Shown: in pieces, positions 9,410 to 18,801 of the stretch
Numbering within the stretch: position 1 is the first letter of the stretch
Layout of the letters: every line of letters begins with the position of its first letter
Origin: [Flexibacter] sp. ATCC 35208
GTDB lineage: Bacteria > Bacteroidota > Bacteroidia > Chitinophagales > Chitinophagaceae
Reading direction: 5' to 3'
Length of the DNA: 64,000 nt
Assembly (NCBI RefSeq): GCF_001975825.1
Contig: NZ_MTKN01000014.1
Coordinates: forward strand, 1-64,000
Made by a program: the position numbers and the translations under genes
Notes under the pieces: generated by a model
What the model saw: the letters and a program-made list of their open reading frames with translations, nothing else
Databases searched by the model: none
Told to the model about the DNA's origin: nothing

Positions 9410-12400
9410 ATGAATAAAAAAGCTACCCTTACATTCCTTATTTTATTTTTATGGATATTGACTCCCAAAGGATATGCTATTACCCCTCCGGCAATTGCCA
9501 ACCTGGATGGAGACGCAGTATCTTTTACAGTAGCAGGAGCCCCTGTTCTGCTGGATGCAGGCAGCAATGCGAATGTGACAGCCGGTACCGCGAATAACTT
9601 TACCGATGGACTATTAACTGTTTCTATTACCAACAGTACAAGATTCAGTGAAGATGAAATCAGTATCAAAACTACCGGACAAATTACTGTCAACGCAAAC
9701 CTGATTTATTATGCAGGCACCCAAATCGCCGCATATTCGGGTGGCAAAACAGGCAGGAACCTGAAAATCCGGTTTAACAGTAATGCCACAGCCACGGCTA
9801 TTGATGCATTATTACAGAGTATTACCTACTATAACAATTACAGCTACTGGCCCTCTACGGACCCACGTATCATTCAGTTTATATTAAGTGATGGGAATGG
9901 TGGTATAAGTTCTCCTGCCAACATTACGGTATCGTTTATCAATATTAACCACGCCCCGGTGGCTAATGATGAATATTATGTTCTCGCTACAGATCAGGCC
10001 ATTTCTCAAACCGCCCCAGGCCTCAAAGCGAATGATTACGATATGGATGGCGATGCCACTACATTTAGTCCTGTCTCTCTACCGCTGCATGGCAGCTTAT
10101 CTCTCAGCAACTCAGGCAGTTTTTCTTATACACCCGATGCTGGTTATGCAGGATTAGACAGTTTTACATATAAGTTGTGTGATCCTAGCGGAGCCTGTTC
10201 CGGTTACGCGAAAACACTCTTCTTTATAGGAAGCACTAACGTTACTCCGAACCCCGCCAATGATAATTACACAGTCAACCAGGATGTTGCCCTATATGTC
10301 AGTAAAGCTACTGGCGTGTTAAGTAATGACAATGATCCTAATAGCGGATCACTCCGTATTTTCAATCGGGCATCGCTGGTTACGGCGCCTGTTCACGGCA
10401 TACTCAGACTGGCGGTTGATGGTAGTTTTGACTATTACCCCAATAAAGGGTTTAGTGGTACAGATCAATTTGTATATAGTAACTGCGATGCACAGGGTGC
10501 ATGCGCAAACGCTACCTGTACCATCACAATAAACAGCGTTAATACACCTCCTTATGCAGTAGATGATGTTTATACAGGGGATGATAATACCCCGGTTACT
10601 GGCAATGTTTTATCCAATGATACTGATTATGAGGGAAATGCACTGACTGCTTCTCTTATATCCGGGGGGGGACCCGCAAGCGGTACTGTTATTTTTAATG
10701 CAGACGGTTCATTTACCTATACTCCCTATAGTCAGTTCGGCGGTATAGACAAATTTCAATACCAGGTTTGTGATAATGGCATACCTTCTGATTGTGATAC
10801 AGCGGAAGTAATATTTGTAATTACAAGCGTGAATGCTACGCCTGTAATTACTACTACGACCCAGGCTGCTGCACAGGAAGATACACCTACTGCTATCAAT
10901 AGTTTCTATTTTTCAGATACAGATGCCGGCAGCAATGCGGTTACAGTAATATTGTCAGTTAATTCCGGTGTTGGTACATTGTCTGCCAACCCTGCTACCG
11001 GAATTACTATCGTTCCATCAGCTAACGATTCCGTCATTATTAAAGGAAGTATTGCTGATATCAATACCTATATTTCAAGCGATAGCGTAAGATTTACAGG
11101 GGCACTTAATACGTATGGTAACGTATTACTGACTATTACAATCAACGATGGTGGATTTACCGGCGCAGATCCCGGTACTTCTGGAGATGCCGGCAGTGAA
11201 GAAAGTACGAAAACAATTTCTTTCAATATTACATCGGTTAATGATGCACCCGTAATTACCGTACCTGCTGCCAGGACGGTAGCCCTGAACACTAATCTTG
11301 TAATAAGCAATGAAGTGTCTGTGTCCGACGTGGATGCAGGATCAAATTCCGTACAGGTAACAATGACTGTCAACCACGGTGTGATCTCGTTACCGTCTAC
11401 ATCCGGACTGGTGTTTTTGATTGGCTCAGGCACCGCCGATGTTACGAACACCTTCTCTGGTACGCTTACAGATATCAACAACGCTTTAAGTACAATTATA
11501 TACACTCCAACAGGTAATTATACAGGTACCGATATCTTACAGATCACAGTTAGTGACCTGGGTAGTTCAGGTGCCGGTGGGGCAAAAACGGATACAAAAA
11601 CAATTGATATTGCAGTAGGCCCGTTAAAACCGTTCATCATCAACGTCACTTCGACTAACCCGAATCAGGTCTATAAAACAGGGGATCTCATCACCGTGAA
11701 AGTTGTATTTAACGAGGTCGTAAGTGTAACCGGCACGCCAGTGTTAATTATGGAAACCGGTACTGTCGACCAAAATGCCGTTTATGCTGTAGGTACAGGC
11801 ACAGATACGCTGCAATTCACTTATTCTGTACAAAGCGGAGACCTGTCTGCCGACCTGGATTATACTTCAATGAATGCATTAAGCGGTGGTACAATTAAAG
11901 ATAATGCCGGCAGTAAAGATGCGTTATTAGACCTGCCAGCACCGGGTGCCACAGGATCATTATCTGCTAATAAAGATCTTCAGATAGATGGTATAGCACC
12001 CGTAGTCACTACGGTTACCTTACCTGCAGACAGCACCTATAAAACAGGAGATGAACTGAAATTTGTTGTTAATTTCAGTGAAGCTATAACGCTCACTGGT
12101 GCCACTTCATATTTGCCCATACAGGTTGGAACAAATACTGTAAATGCTACCTTCCTGTCATCCACTTCCACTAGTGCCACTTACCACTATACTATACTGG
12201 CAGGACAACAGGATACTGATGGAATAGGAATAGGACAATTACAATTGAGTACCACTACAATCACAGACATCGCTGGCAACAATGCCGTACTTACATTTAC
12301 TCCTGGCAATACCACGGGTATACTTGTAGATGCTATAGCTCCTTCTGTGACTAACTTAACCGTTACGCCAGGATACTATAAAGAAGGTACAAACATTGAT

Positions 12401-14164
12401 CTTACCGTTACCTGGCCTGAAAGTGTGTTCTTAACAGGTACACCACGTATCAGCCTCCTGATAGGAAGTACAACCGGGTATGCTACTTATATAAGCGGTT
12501 CCGGTACTAACACGCTCACATTCCGTTACACCGTTCAGGCAGGAGATAATGATACTGACGGAATCGGGATTGGAACAGCGATTGCTATGGGCACTATCGA
12601 AGATGCTGCTGGTAACGCTGCCGATCTTACTATTAATTATACGACAACGCCGGGAATTGTGTATGTGGATACAAAAGCACCTGCCGTAGTAAACGTAACG
12701 GGTCCTGCTGATGGCACTTATAAGGCCGGACAAATACTTAGTTTCAACGTAAATGTAGATGAGACTATAACAGTAGACCCCGCGGGCGTAACTCTGCCCG
12801 TTACAATCGGCACCATGCAGGTGGATGCGACACTCGTAAGCACTAGCGCTACCCAGCTGGTATTCAATTACACGGTAGTCAATGGTGATACAGACAATGA
12901 TGGTATTGCTGTAACTGGCCCCCTAAGCATTCCTGCAGGTAAGATCACAGACCTGGCAGGCAATGAATTACTTCCGGCCCTCAACAACATTGCCTCATTG
13001 AATGCTGTGCTGGTAGATGCTTCTGCTCCTATTGTGACTGCCGGTCAATCTTTCAGCCTGTTTGAAAATATCAGCAGTAATACGATCATTGGTACGGTAG
13101 TGGCAACAGACAATAGCGGCACATTGAAAAACTGGCAGATCACACAAAATGAAGATACAGACAATGATAACGTGCCCGCATTTGCTATAGATGCCACAAC
13201 CGGACAATTAACTGTATACGATGCTGACGAATTCAATTTCGAAAAAACTGCTCAGTTCAATATCGCTGTAACTGTCAGCGATGGATATAATACAAGTGCG
13301 GCAGGCGTAGTCAGCATCTTCCTGAAAGATGTGAACGAAACACCGACAGTAGGCGTAGTGGCAGATCAGACAGTCTGCGCAGGTGGTGAACAGGTTATTA
13401 CAGTCACCGGCATCTCTGCCGGACCGGAGATCGCTCAGACCAACACACTTACAGTCACGTCAGACAATGATGTATTCACCACACTCACAGTCACTGACAA
13501 TGGTGATGGAACTGCAACATTGCGCTATGAACTGAAAGCAGATGTGACAGGAAACGCTATTGTTACATTAACCGTGAAAGATAACGGGGGTACTGCCAAT
13601 GGAGGTGTTGATGAAATCAGTACACAATTTACAGTAAACGTATCACTCCCTCCTGTTCTCAGCATCAGCAGTGATCAGGGTAACACTGTGTCAAAGGGTG
13701 CTACCATCTATCTCACAGCCACAGGTGCTGCAACCTATACCTGGGAGGATGCTGATAACATTCTTGGTGGACAAAACACCGCTACTTTAAATGTTCGCCC
13801 ACAGGCAACGGCCACCTATACTGTAAACGGAGTTACAGCTGGAGGTTGTACCGCTCAGGGATCTATCGTTATCACCGTAATAGATGATTATAAACTGGAT
13901 GCTACAAACCTGCTGACACCAAATGGTGACGGTATTAACGATAAATGGGTGATCCGGAATATTGACAGTTATCCTGATAATGAGGTGAAAATATATGACC
14001 GCACAGGCCGGTTGATATATCACAAAAAAGGATATCAGAATGAATGGGACGCTACAATTAATGGATCTCCGCTGGCCGAAGGCACTTACTACTACATTGT
14101 AACGTTCCCTTCAGGACAACATACATTTAAAGGATTCATCACTATTGTTCGCGATCAGAAATAA
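9410..14164 (+). CDS. Giant secreted multidomain adhesin-like protein with type IX (CHU_C / type B) sorting domain
   Basis: A 1584-residue protein exported by Sec (signal peptide 1-24) and then type IX secretion. Repeat layout: an N-terminal beta domain (about 28-175); three VCBS/cadherin-like repeats with VLSNDNDPNSG- and DGSFTYTP-type lines (about 180-480); two long calcium-type repeats with VNDAPVIT junctions (about 485-740); four Ig-like repeats starting near 740, 860, 974 and 1089, each with a TYKTGD-type opening; a cadherin-like repeat (about 1204-1310; FAIDATTGQLTV); two more beta modules; and from about 1494 the gliding-motility C-terminal domain (LTPNGDGINDKW, EVKIYDRTGRLIYHKKGY, EGTYYYIV). 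That last domain is the type B signal used by the type IX system. Many Asp-rich turns suggest calcium binding. The downstream PorP/SprF gene, five bases away, is its usual partner. Confidence 0.92.
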   Translation: MNKKATLTFLILFLWILTPKGYAITPPAIANLDGDAVSFTVAGAPVLLDAGSNANVTAGTANNFTDGLLTVSITNSTRFSEDEISIKTTGQITVNANLIYYAGTQIAAYSGGKTGRNLKIRFNSNATATAIDALLQSITYYNNYSYWPSTDPRIIQFILSDGNGGISSPANITVSFININHAPVANDEYYVLATDQAISQTAPGLKANDYDMDGDATTFSPVSLPLHGSLSLSNSGSFSYTPDAGYAGLDSFTYKLCDPSGACSGYAKTLFFIGSTNVTPNPANDNYTVNQDVALYVSKATGVLSNDNDPNSGSLRIFNRASLVTAPVHGILRLAVDGSFDYYPNKGFSGTDQFVYSNCDAQGACANATCTITINSVNTPPYAVDDVYTGDDNTPVTGNVLSNDTDYEGNALTASLISGGGPASGTVIFNADGSFTYTPYSQFGGIDKFQYQVCDNGIPSDCDTAEVIFVITSVNATPVITTTTQAAAQEDTPTAINSFYFSDTDAGSNAVTVILSVNSGVGTLSANPATGITIVPSANDSVIIKGSIADINTYISSDSVRFTGALNTYGNVLLTITINDGGFTGADPGTSGDAGSEESTKTISFNITSVNDAPVITVPAARTVALNTNLVISNEVSVSDVDAGSNSVQVTMTVNHGVISLPSTSGLVFLIGSGTADVTNTFSGTLTDINNALSTIIYTPTGNYTGTDILQITVSDLGSSGAGGAKTDTKTIDIAVGPLKPFIINVTSTNPNQVYKTGDLITVKVVFNEVVSVTGTPVLIMETGTVDQNAVYAVGTGTDTLQFTYSVQSGDLSADLDYTSMNALSGGTIKDNAGSKDALLDLPAPGATGSLSANKDLQIDGIAPVVTTVTLPADSTYKTGDELKFVVNFSEAITLTGATSYLPIQVGTNTVNATFLSSTSTSATYHYTILAGQQDTDGIGIGQLQLSTTTITDIAGNNAVLTFTPGNTTGILVDAIAPSVTNLTVTPGYYKEGTNIDLTVTWPESVFLTGTPRISLLIGSTTGYATYISGSGTNTLTFRYTVQAGDNDTDGIGIGTAIAMGTIEDAAGNAADLTINYTTTPGIVYVDTKAPAVVNVTGPADGTYKAGQILSFNVNVDETITVDPAGVTLPVTIGTMQVDATLVSTSATQLVFNYTVVNGDTDNDGIAVTGPLSIPAGKITDLAGNELLPALNNIASLNAVLVDASAPIVTAGQSFSLFENISSNTIIGTVVATDNSGTLKNWQITQNEDTDNDNVPAFAIDATTGQLTVYDADEFNFEKTAQFNIAVTVSDGYNTSAAGVVSIFLKDVNETPTVGVVADQTVCAGGEQVITVTGISAGPEIAQTNTLTVTSDNDVFTTLTVTDNGDGTATLRYELKADVTGNAIVTLTVKDNGGTANGGVDEISTQFTVNVSLPPVLSISSDQGNTVSKGATIYLTATGAATYTWEDADNILGGQNTATLNVRPQATATYTVNGVTAGGCTAQGSIVITVIDDYKLDATNLLTPNGDGINDKWVIRNIDSYPDNEVKIYDRTGRLIYHKKGYQNEWDATINGSPLAEGTYYYIVTFPSGQHTFKGFITIVRDQK

Positions 14165-14169
14165 TTAAC

Positions 14170-15069
14170 ATGAAAAAAATCTATACCCTCATACTCTTAT
14201 TTTGTAGCGCACAGGCATCACAGGCGCAATCAGCTGGTAACGCGGTTTCCAATTTTGAACCACCGGAATCACAGTACTTTTTTAATCAATACCTGGCTAA
14301 CCCGGCAATGGCCGGACTGGATTCAGGCATTCATATCAATGCTTCCTACAGACGTCCGTGGGATGCTATCCCAGGCGCACCCATTACACAAACTTTTACT
14401 GCCGATGCGAACCTTAAGAACAGGGTAGGTGCCGGATTGAATATTTTCAACGATAAGTCTGGCTTATTGCAGCGTACCAAGGTAGGGCTTACTTATGCAT
14501 ATCACCTGCCATTGGGCATGCGTGCACAGGCGTTACATTTCGGATTATCACTGGCGCTGGACATTCAGCGTCTTGATACCAAAAGTGTAAATGGGGAGAC
14601 AAATGACCCGTCGATAGGGCGTTTTAACAGGCGGGATAATTACTTTGAAAGTGATTTTGGGGTAGCTTATACTGATCTGCACCTAACAGTTCAGGCAGCC
14701 TTGCCGAACCTGATATCGACGTTTAAAAACGATAACAGGGGTGTTTCCGGACTTGCCACTTACTATACTGCTGCCTCTTACAAATTTTATACGGGTACAG
14801 AGATTTCTAAAGTGGAACCTAAAATCGCCTATCGGGGTATCAATGGTGCTGACAATATTATTGATGCAGGGGTAAATATTGGTTTGCTGGATGACTGGGC
14901 TAATGTATCAGGGATGTATCATAGCAGTGGAAGCGTAAGCGCAGGAGCAGGATTAAATTACCAATCACTTTTTTCCCTGCAGGTCATATACATCACCCAG
15001 ACGACGGGCTATAGTACTATTATGGGAAATAGTTTTGAGATCAACCTGCGCGTGAATATTGCGAAGTAG
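14170..15069 (+). CDS. PorP/SprF family type IX secretion membrane protein
   Basis: A 299-residue outer-membrane protein with a signal peptide ending near QAQ (residue 19). Typical PorP/SprF features follow: the segment FFNQYLANPAMAGLDSGIHINASYRRPW (residues about 37-63) with the conserved NP-A-AG and Y-R-W positions, then alternating beta strands and the line HFGLSLALDIQRLDTKSVNG. PorP/SprF proteins tether or help display type B cargo at the surface, and they are commonly encoded directly behind such cargo. Here the gap to the adhesin gene is five bases, so the two should be co-transcribed. A strong terminator follows at 15159-15192. Confidence 0.9.
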   Translation: MKKIYTLILLFCSAQASQAQSAGNAVSNFEPPESQYFFNQYLANPAMAGLDSGIHINASYRRPWDAIPGAPITQTFTADANLKNRVGAGLNIFNDKSGLLQRTKVGLTYAYHLPLGMRAQALHFGLSLALDIQRLDTKSVNGETNDPSIGRFNRRDNYFESDFGVAYTDLHLTVQAALPNLISTFKNDNRGVSGLATYYTAASYKFYTGTEISKVEPKIAYRGINGADNIIDAGVNIGLLDDWANVSGMYHSSGSVSAGAGLNYQSLFSLQVIYITQTTGYSTIMGNSFEINLRVNIAK

Positions 15070-15158
15070 ATACAGATGATTAGTAATATAGTGGCAAATG
15101 TCTTTCAACATTTATTCGTTGCCGGAGGCATTTCGCAAATATAATTGAGTCATATACA

Positions 15159-15192
15159 AAAGCAGCCGGTCCTCCCTTGGGCCGGCTGCTTT
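15159..15192 (+). terminator. Terminator of the adhesin-PorP/SprF operon
   Basis: An 11-bp perfect GC-rich stem (AAAGCAGCCGG and CCGGCTGCTTT) around a 12-base loop. The 5' A-run and 3' T's make it work on either strand. It abuts the response-regulator stump that begins at 15206. Confidence 0.75.
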
Positions 15193-15205
15193 ATGATTAT
15201 TGTAA

Positions 15206-15448
15206 GGTTACTTTGATCTTTCTCCTAAAGAATTTGATCTGATTACCCTGCTAGCGGCTAATCCTGGGAAAAGCTATAGTAGGAAACGTTTGTTAAACCT
15301 CGTATGGGGTTATGATTTTGAAGGATATGAACATACCGTCAACTCCCATATCAACCGGCTTAGGGGCAAGATTGAAGAGGATATTTCCAACCCCAGATTC
15401 ATCCTCACTACCTGGGGCGTTGGGTACCGTTTTAATGAAGAATTATAA
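15206..15448 (+). pseudogene. Stump of an OmpR-family response regulator (DNA-binding domain only)
   Basis: Reading in frame up to the TAA at 15446-15448 gives FDLSPKEFDLITLLAANPG, then SRKRLLNLVWGYDF, HTVNSHINRLRGKIE and TTWGVGYRFNEEL. These are the consecutive conserved lines of the winged-helix Trans_reg_C domain. Reading backwards, the frame closes at a stop (15203-15205), and neither the receiver domain nor a start codon remains. The stop lies 9 bp before the histidine kinase start, the normal spacing of a regulator-kinase operon. So the 5' two thirds of the regulator gene were deleted, and the break lies next to the terminator at 15159-15192. Confidence 0.85.
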
Positions 15449-15457
15449 AACAATATT

Positions 15458-16942
15458 ATGTCTGTAAGAACAATCCGGGGCAATCTTTTATTCTGGAAAA
15501 TAGCCACTGTATTTTCTGTCCTGCTTATCATATTGGGAATCGTGTTTGTGTTGATCGCTTCTAAGTTATCCAGGTCTTATTATACAATGGCACATCAGGA
15601 GCTCTATGGCAATGTAGCATCACACCTTGCTAGCTTTACACATCCATTGAAAAACGGCCAACCAGACACCACCGTAACACACGATATTATTCATTCCATT
15701 ATGGTGGCCAATCCAAGTGTGGAAGTCTATTTACTGGATACTACAGGAAAGATCACCGACTATGTTGTTCCGGATAAATCGGTCCAGAACCATCAGGTGG
15801 ACATCAGCAAAGTAAAACAATGGCTGGCTGTTAAAAATGGAGAACGCCCCCTTGGTGATAATCCCAAGCAGCCGGACGAGCCAGGTATATTTTCCGCAGC
15901 ACCGGTATATGAGAACGGGCAACTGACTGGTTATGTATATGCAGTATTAGCCAGCGAAAAGCAAAGGGAAATACTTACCACACTTAACAGCCATTTGTAT
16001 TACTGCCTGGGTATGTATATTTTCTTCTGCGCCCTGGGAATCGCATTTATTGTGGGCGTCATTACTTTTTTCCTGATCACGAACAGTATCTGCGATATTG
16101 CAATGGTTGTCCGGAGGTTTAAGGAAGGCGATTATTCTGCCCTCATAGAAGGTCATGCCAAAGGTAACCTGGGTATGCTCACTTCTACATTTAATGAAAT
16201 GGCGGACGTTATCGTGGACAATTTCGACAAGATAAGTGCCACAGATAAATTCCGGCAGGAGCTGATTGCCAATGTATCCCATGACCTGCGCACACCTTTA
16301 TCCATTATGCAGGGATATGTAGAGACGCTGATGATCAAAAAAGATAGCCTGGCAGAACCAGAAAAAAATAAATACCTCTCGGTAGTGCTGGACAGCTCCA
16401 AAAAACTATCAGTGCTGGTAGAGCAATTGTTTCAATATGCCAAACTGGAAGCCAACCAGGTAAACCCTGAAAAAGAACAGTTCCTGCTTAGCGAACTGGC
16501 CTCCGATATACTGATGGCTTACCAGCTCAAAGCAAAAGAAAAAGGTATTAGCTTAAACCTCAATACTGAGGGTAACCTGCCACTTGTGTTTGCAGACATT
16601 GCGCTTACTGAAAGGGTATTGCAGAACCTGATAGATAATTCCTTTAAGTTTACCTCTGAAGGTGGCAGTATCACCATCCAATTACAACAAACCAGTGCCG
16701 GTGTAAAGGTAGAAGTTGCTGATACTGGTATCGGCATCGCACCAGAAGACCAAACTTATATTTTTGAACGGTATAAGTATTTACATAAAGATGGGCTTCC
16801 CAAAAAAGGGATGGGCATCGGTCTGGCTATCGCAAAAAAAATATTGGAGCTGCACCAGTCGTCAATACAGGTAAATAGCGCCCCGGGCAAGGGCGCGGCA
16901 TTCTGGTTTGTGCTGCCGGCAGTAGCAGGAGTTGGTATGTAA
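15458..16942 (+). CDS. Sensor histidine kinase, orphaned by loss of its regulator
   Basis: A 494-residue membrane kinase. First membrane helix at about 13-35, periplasmic sensor about 36-180, second helix about 186-208 and a HAMP linker about 209-262. The HisKA domain has the phospho-accepting His275 (ANVSHDLRTPLS), and the ATPase domain has NLIDNSFKFT (N box), DTGIGI (G1) and GMGIGLAIA (G2). All catalytic motifs are intact. The partner regulator directly upstream survives only as a DNA-binding stump, so the kinase must either signal to another regulator or be on the way to decay. It probably also lost its native promoter with the 5' deletion. Confidence 0.92.
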   Translation: MSVRTIRGNLLFWKIATVFSVLLIILGIVFVLIASKLSRSYYTMAHQELYGNVASHLASFTHPLKNGQPDTTVTHDIIHSIMVANPSVEVYLLDTTGKITDYVVPDKSVQNHQVDISKVKQWLAVKNGERPLGDNPKQPDEPGIFSAAPVYENGQLTGYVYAVLASEKQREILTTLNSHLYYCLGMYIFFCALGIAFIVGVITFFLITNSICDIAMVVRRFKEGDYSALIEGHAKGNLGMLTSTFNEMADVIVDNFDKISATDKFRQELIANVSHDLRTPLSIMQGYVETLMIKKDSLAEPEKNKYLSVVLDSSKKLSVLVEQLFQYAKLEANQVNPEKEQFLLSELASDILMAYQLKAKEKGISLNLNTEGNLPLVFADIALTERVLQNLIDNSFKFTSEGGSITIQLQQTSAGVKVEVADTGIGIAPEDQTYIFERYKYLHKDGLPKKGMGIGLAIAKKILELHQSSIQVNSAPGKGAAFWFVLPAVAGVGM

Positions 16943-17427
16943 ATTCCGATTCGGGAAACAAATATCCAGGCCTGACACTATTTGTCAATTCGGATTTTCC
17001 AAAGGAATAGCTATAATATTTAATATCAGTATCACTTAATTCTCCTCCAAGCTAAAAAACGCTAATGTTTAGCAAAATATAAAGGCCTTCAGATGGTGAA
17101 TCTGGAGGCCTTTTTTATATATAGAAAATAGAGACCTGATTTTGCCAGTCATATCAAAAATGATTTTGACTGTAAAAGGTCCATGGGTGAAATTGCCGGG
17201 GTGAAAACTTGTAAAACGAGTTATTTATTTCAACCGCATCAAATTGATTCAACTAGTAATCGAACTGTTGTTTGCGTCGATAACCGCTGGGTAAAATTTT
17301 CCAGCCAGTGCCTGTAATGCCGTCCTGAAGTGCTTATTATTGTTTTCGCTCTGGACATATTAATTTTTAACAATCTTACTATTTGGCATGCTTTTTTTAT
17401 TCACTAACCACAATTAAAAATGCAAGT
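16943..17427. other. Non-coding interval between kinase and receiver gene
   Basis: Apart from the terminator at 17081-17116 I see no gene. The last 60 bases before the receiver gene are AT-rich and probably hold its promoter, but no clean TAnnTTTG element is present. Confidence 0.4.
17081..17116 (+). terminator. Rho-independent terminator after the histidine kinase
   Basis: A 14-bp stem (AAAGGCCTTCAGAT pairing with ATCTGGAGGCCTTT, one G-T pair), loop GGTGA, followed by a T-run. Confidence 0.75.
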
Positions 17428-17826
17428 ATGAAAACTAAAACTACTCCCCACAAAATATTGATCATTGATGACGAAGGTGACCTGTGCATGCTTCTAAACA
17501 TACTACTGGAAGGGAATGGAACGAAAGTAGAACATGTGCAAAGCATTGCTAAAGCTGAGGAATATCTTCTACAGGAAAAGCCTTCTTTAATATTATTAGA
17601 CAATCGACTGCCTGACGGTTTTGGTATCGACTTTCTTAGCGTTGTAAAAAAGGAACATCCCACTGTAAAAGTGATCATGATCTCTGGTGTTGATGCGGCC
17701 GCGCAGGATGTAGCGCTGGAAAATGGTGCTGATGCTTTTCTCAAAAAACCATTTGCCAAAACGCAGTTGCACCAGACGGTTACGGAGTTACTGAATGCGG
17801 AAGAAGCTGTTAATTCGCTGTCCTGA
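17428..17826 (+). CDS. Single-domain response regulator (receiver only)
   Basis: A 132-residue CheY-like receiver. It has the acidic pair in IIDDEGD (residues about 12-18), the phospho-acceptor Asp58 in SLILLDNRLPDG, the switch Ser in VIMISGVD, and the conserved lysine in FLKKPFAK near residue 108. No output domain follows. The start at 17428 (MKTKTTPHKILIIDD) is preferred over an in-frame ATG at 17383, because the additional residues have no counterpart in the family. It stands alone between two terminators. It could serve as a phosphate relay or sink; whether it talks to the orphaned kinase 0.5 kb upstream is speculation. Confidence 0.88.
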   Translation: MKTKTTPHKILIIDDEGDLCMLLNILLEGNGTKVEHVQSIAKAEEYLLQEKPSLILLDNRLPDGFGIDFLSVVKKEHPTVKVIMISGVDAAAQDVALENGADAFLKKPFAKTQLHQTVTELLNAEEAVNSLS

Positions 17827-17987
17827 ACATGCAATTACATTCTATCCATTTTGCTGAAGTATTTCAATCCGGAGAAGGCACCAGTAATTAAAACTGTCTT
17901 TTTCACCGTTTATAGTTTATTGTGGTCGTCTTATTGACCCTACAAAACTACTATGCACCTTTTCCGGATACTTATATCCTTTGCGTA

Positions 17988-18029
17988 AAAAAAACCGCCT
18001 TCAAGTCTTTCGATTGAAGGCGGTTTTTT
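17988..18029. terminator. Bidirectional terminator
   Basis: A 14-bp perfect stem, AAAACCGCCTTCAA and TTGAAGGCGGTTTT, with A-run before and T-run after, between the receiver gene and the convergently transcribed nucleotidyltransferase operon. Confidence 0.8.
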
Positions 18030-18109
18030 GATTAGAGTTTAATGAGTGCTATACCCTTACTATTTAATGTTTTGAGAAGTTCGAAATTCAATATATCGAT
18101 TGGGCTGAT

Positions 18110-18616
18110 TTATTCTTCAGACTGGCTTCTCCTGATTTTGAGCTGCTCAATATCATCTATATCTTTTTCTCGTGCCAATGCTAATTTACTTTTAAGTAAA
18201 TCTTCATAACTTATGTATGGCACTTCAATGTCATCAATCTCTGCAACACTTCTATTTTCAAAGGATAAACGAAATCTAGAGAGGCCAAGCAGTTCAGGCA
18301 AAAAGTCCATTTTGAAATATTCCTCTTCAAATCTAAAAAATGATCTTTTCGGATTAGGGGCAATTTCGTTTTTAAATTCAGTTACATCCCTCCCTAATTC
18401 TTCCAGTGCATTAAGGAGTTTAAAATAATTATCGTAAGTTGGATTATACCAAAAATCAAGATCATGCTTTTCCATGACAGCTCCGGAAGAGTCATGTGAC
18501 AAGCGAAAATAGCCATGCAAGGCAACCGCGGTTCCACCAACTACTATATATTGAACAGAATGTTTATTAAGTATGCTACATACTTTCAAAACACTTGCTA
18601 GTAACTTATTTTCCAT
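18110..18616 (-). CDS. Nucleotidyltransferase-fold protein (AbiEii/MNT-like), possible toxin
   Basis: A 168-residue protein. Near the N-terminus it has the nucleotidyltransferase signature: YIVVGGTAVALHGY (residues about 19-32) and, after about 20 residues, KHDLDFWY with the two metal-binding aspartates. Single-domain proteins of this type occur both as minimal nucleotidyltransferases and as toxins of AbiE/MenT-like systems that modify tRNA. The remainder (DFLPELLG, DIEVPYISYEDLLKSKLAL) matches the usual helical C-terminal half. Its ATG overlaps the stop of a 60-residue basic protein by one base (TAATG), giving an operon of two or three genes read leftward. Whether it is a toxin cannot be told from the sequence; a housekeeping or solitary role is equally possible. 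Confidence 0.75.
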   Translation of the reverse strand: MENKLLASVLKVCSILNKHSVQYIVVGGTAVALHGYFRLSHDSSGAVMEKHDLDFWYNPTYDNYFKLLNALEELGRDVTEFKNEIAPNPKRSFFRFEEEYFKMDFLPELLGLSRFRLSFENRSVAEIDDIEVPYISYEDLLKSKLALAREKDIDDIEQLKIRRSQSEE

Positions 18617-18798
18617 TACTTTGACTTATTGGAGGAATTATTTCGCTTAGATTGCTTTGGAGAAGAAGAATGTTGTTTCATTATAGCAATAAATTCTCTT
18701 AAATCCGATTCATATTTTAAATCAGACTGTTGAGGCTGCTGTTGGCTATTACTTGCCTTTAGGTCTCTAATGTTTGTATAGCGAGTAAGCTTTTTCAT
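18616..18798 (-). CDS. Small basic hydrophilic protein, partner of the nucleotidyltransferase
   Basis: Sixty residues, very polar. It opens with MKKLTRYTNIRDLKASNS, has a short helix with an acidic and hydrophobic face (DLREFIAIMKQH), and ends in a Lys/Ser/Asn-rich tail. No known domain is recognised. Its stop overlaps the start of the downstream nucleotidyltransferase gene by one base, and the upstream 77-residue frame stops 3 bases before its start. This spacing is strong evidence that it is translated. Small proteins directly upstream of MNT-fold genes are often antitoxin-like or substrate adaptors, but that is inference from position. Confidence 0.65.
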   Translation of the reverse strand: MKKLTRYTNIRDLKASNSQQQPQQSDLKYESDLREFIAIMKQHSSSPKQSKRNNSSNKSK

Positions 18799-18801
18799 GA
18801 C

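Noticed and set aside
17397..17834. Minus-strand frame of 145 codons over the receiver gene
   Set aside because: It covers the receiver gene, whose phosphorylation motifs are intact, and has no domain of its own.
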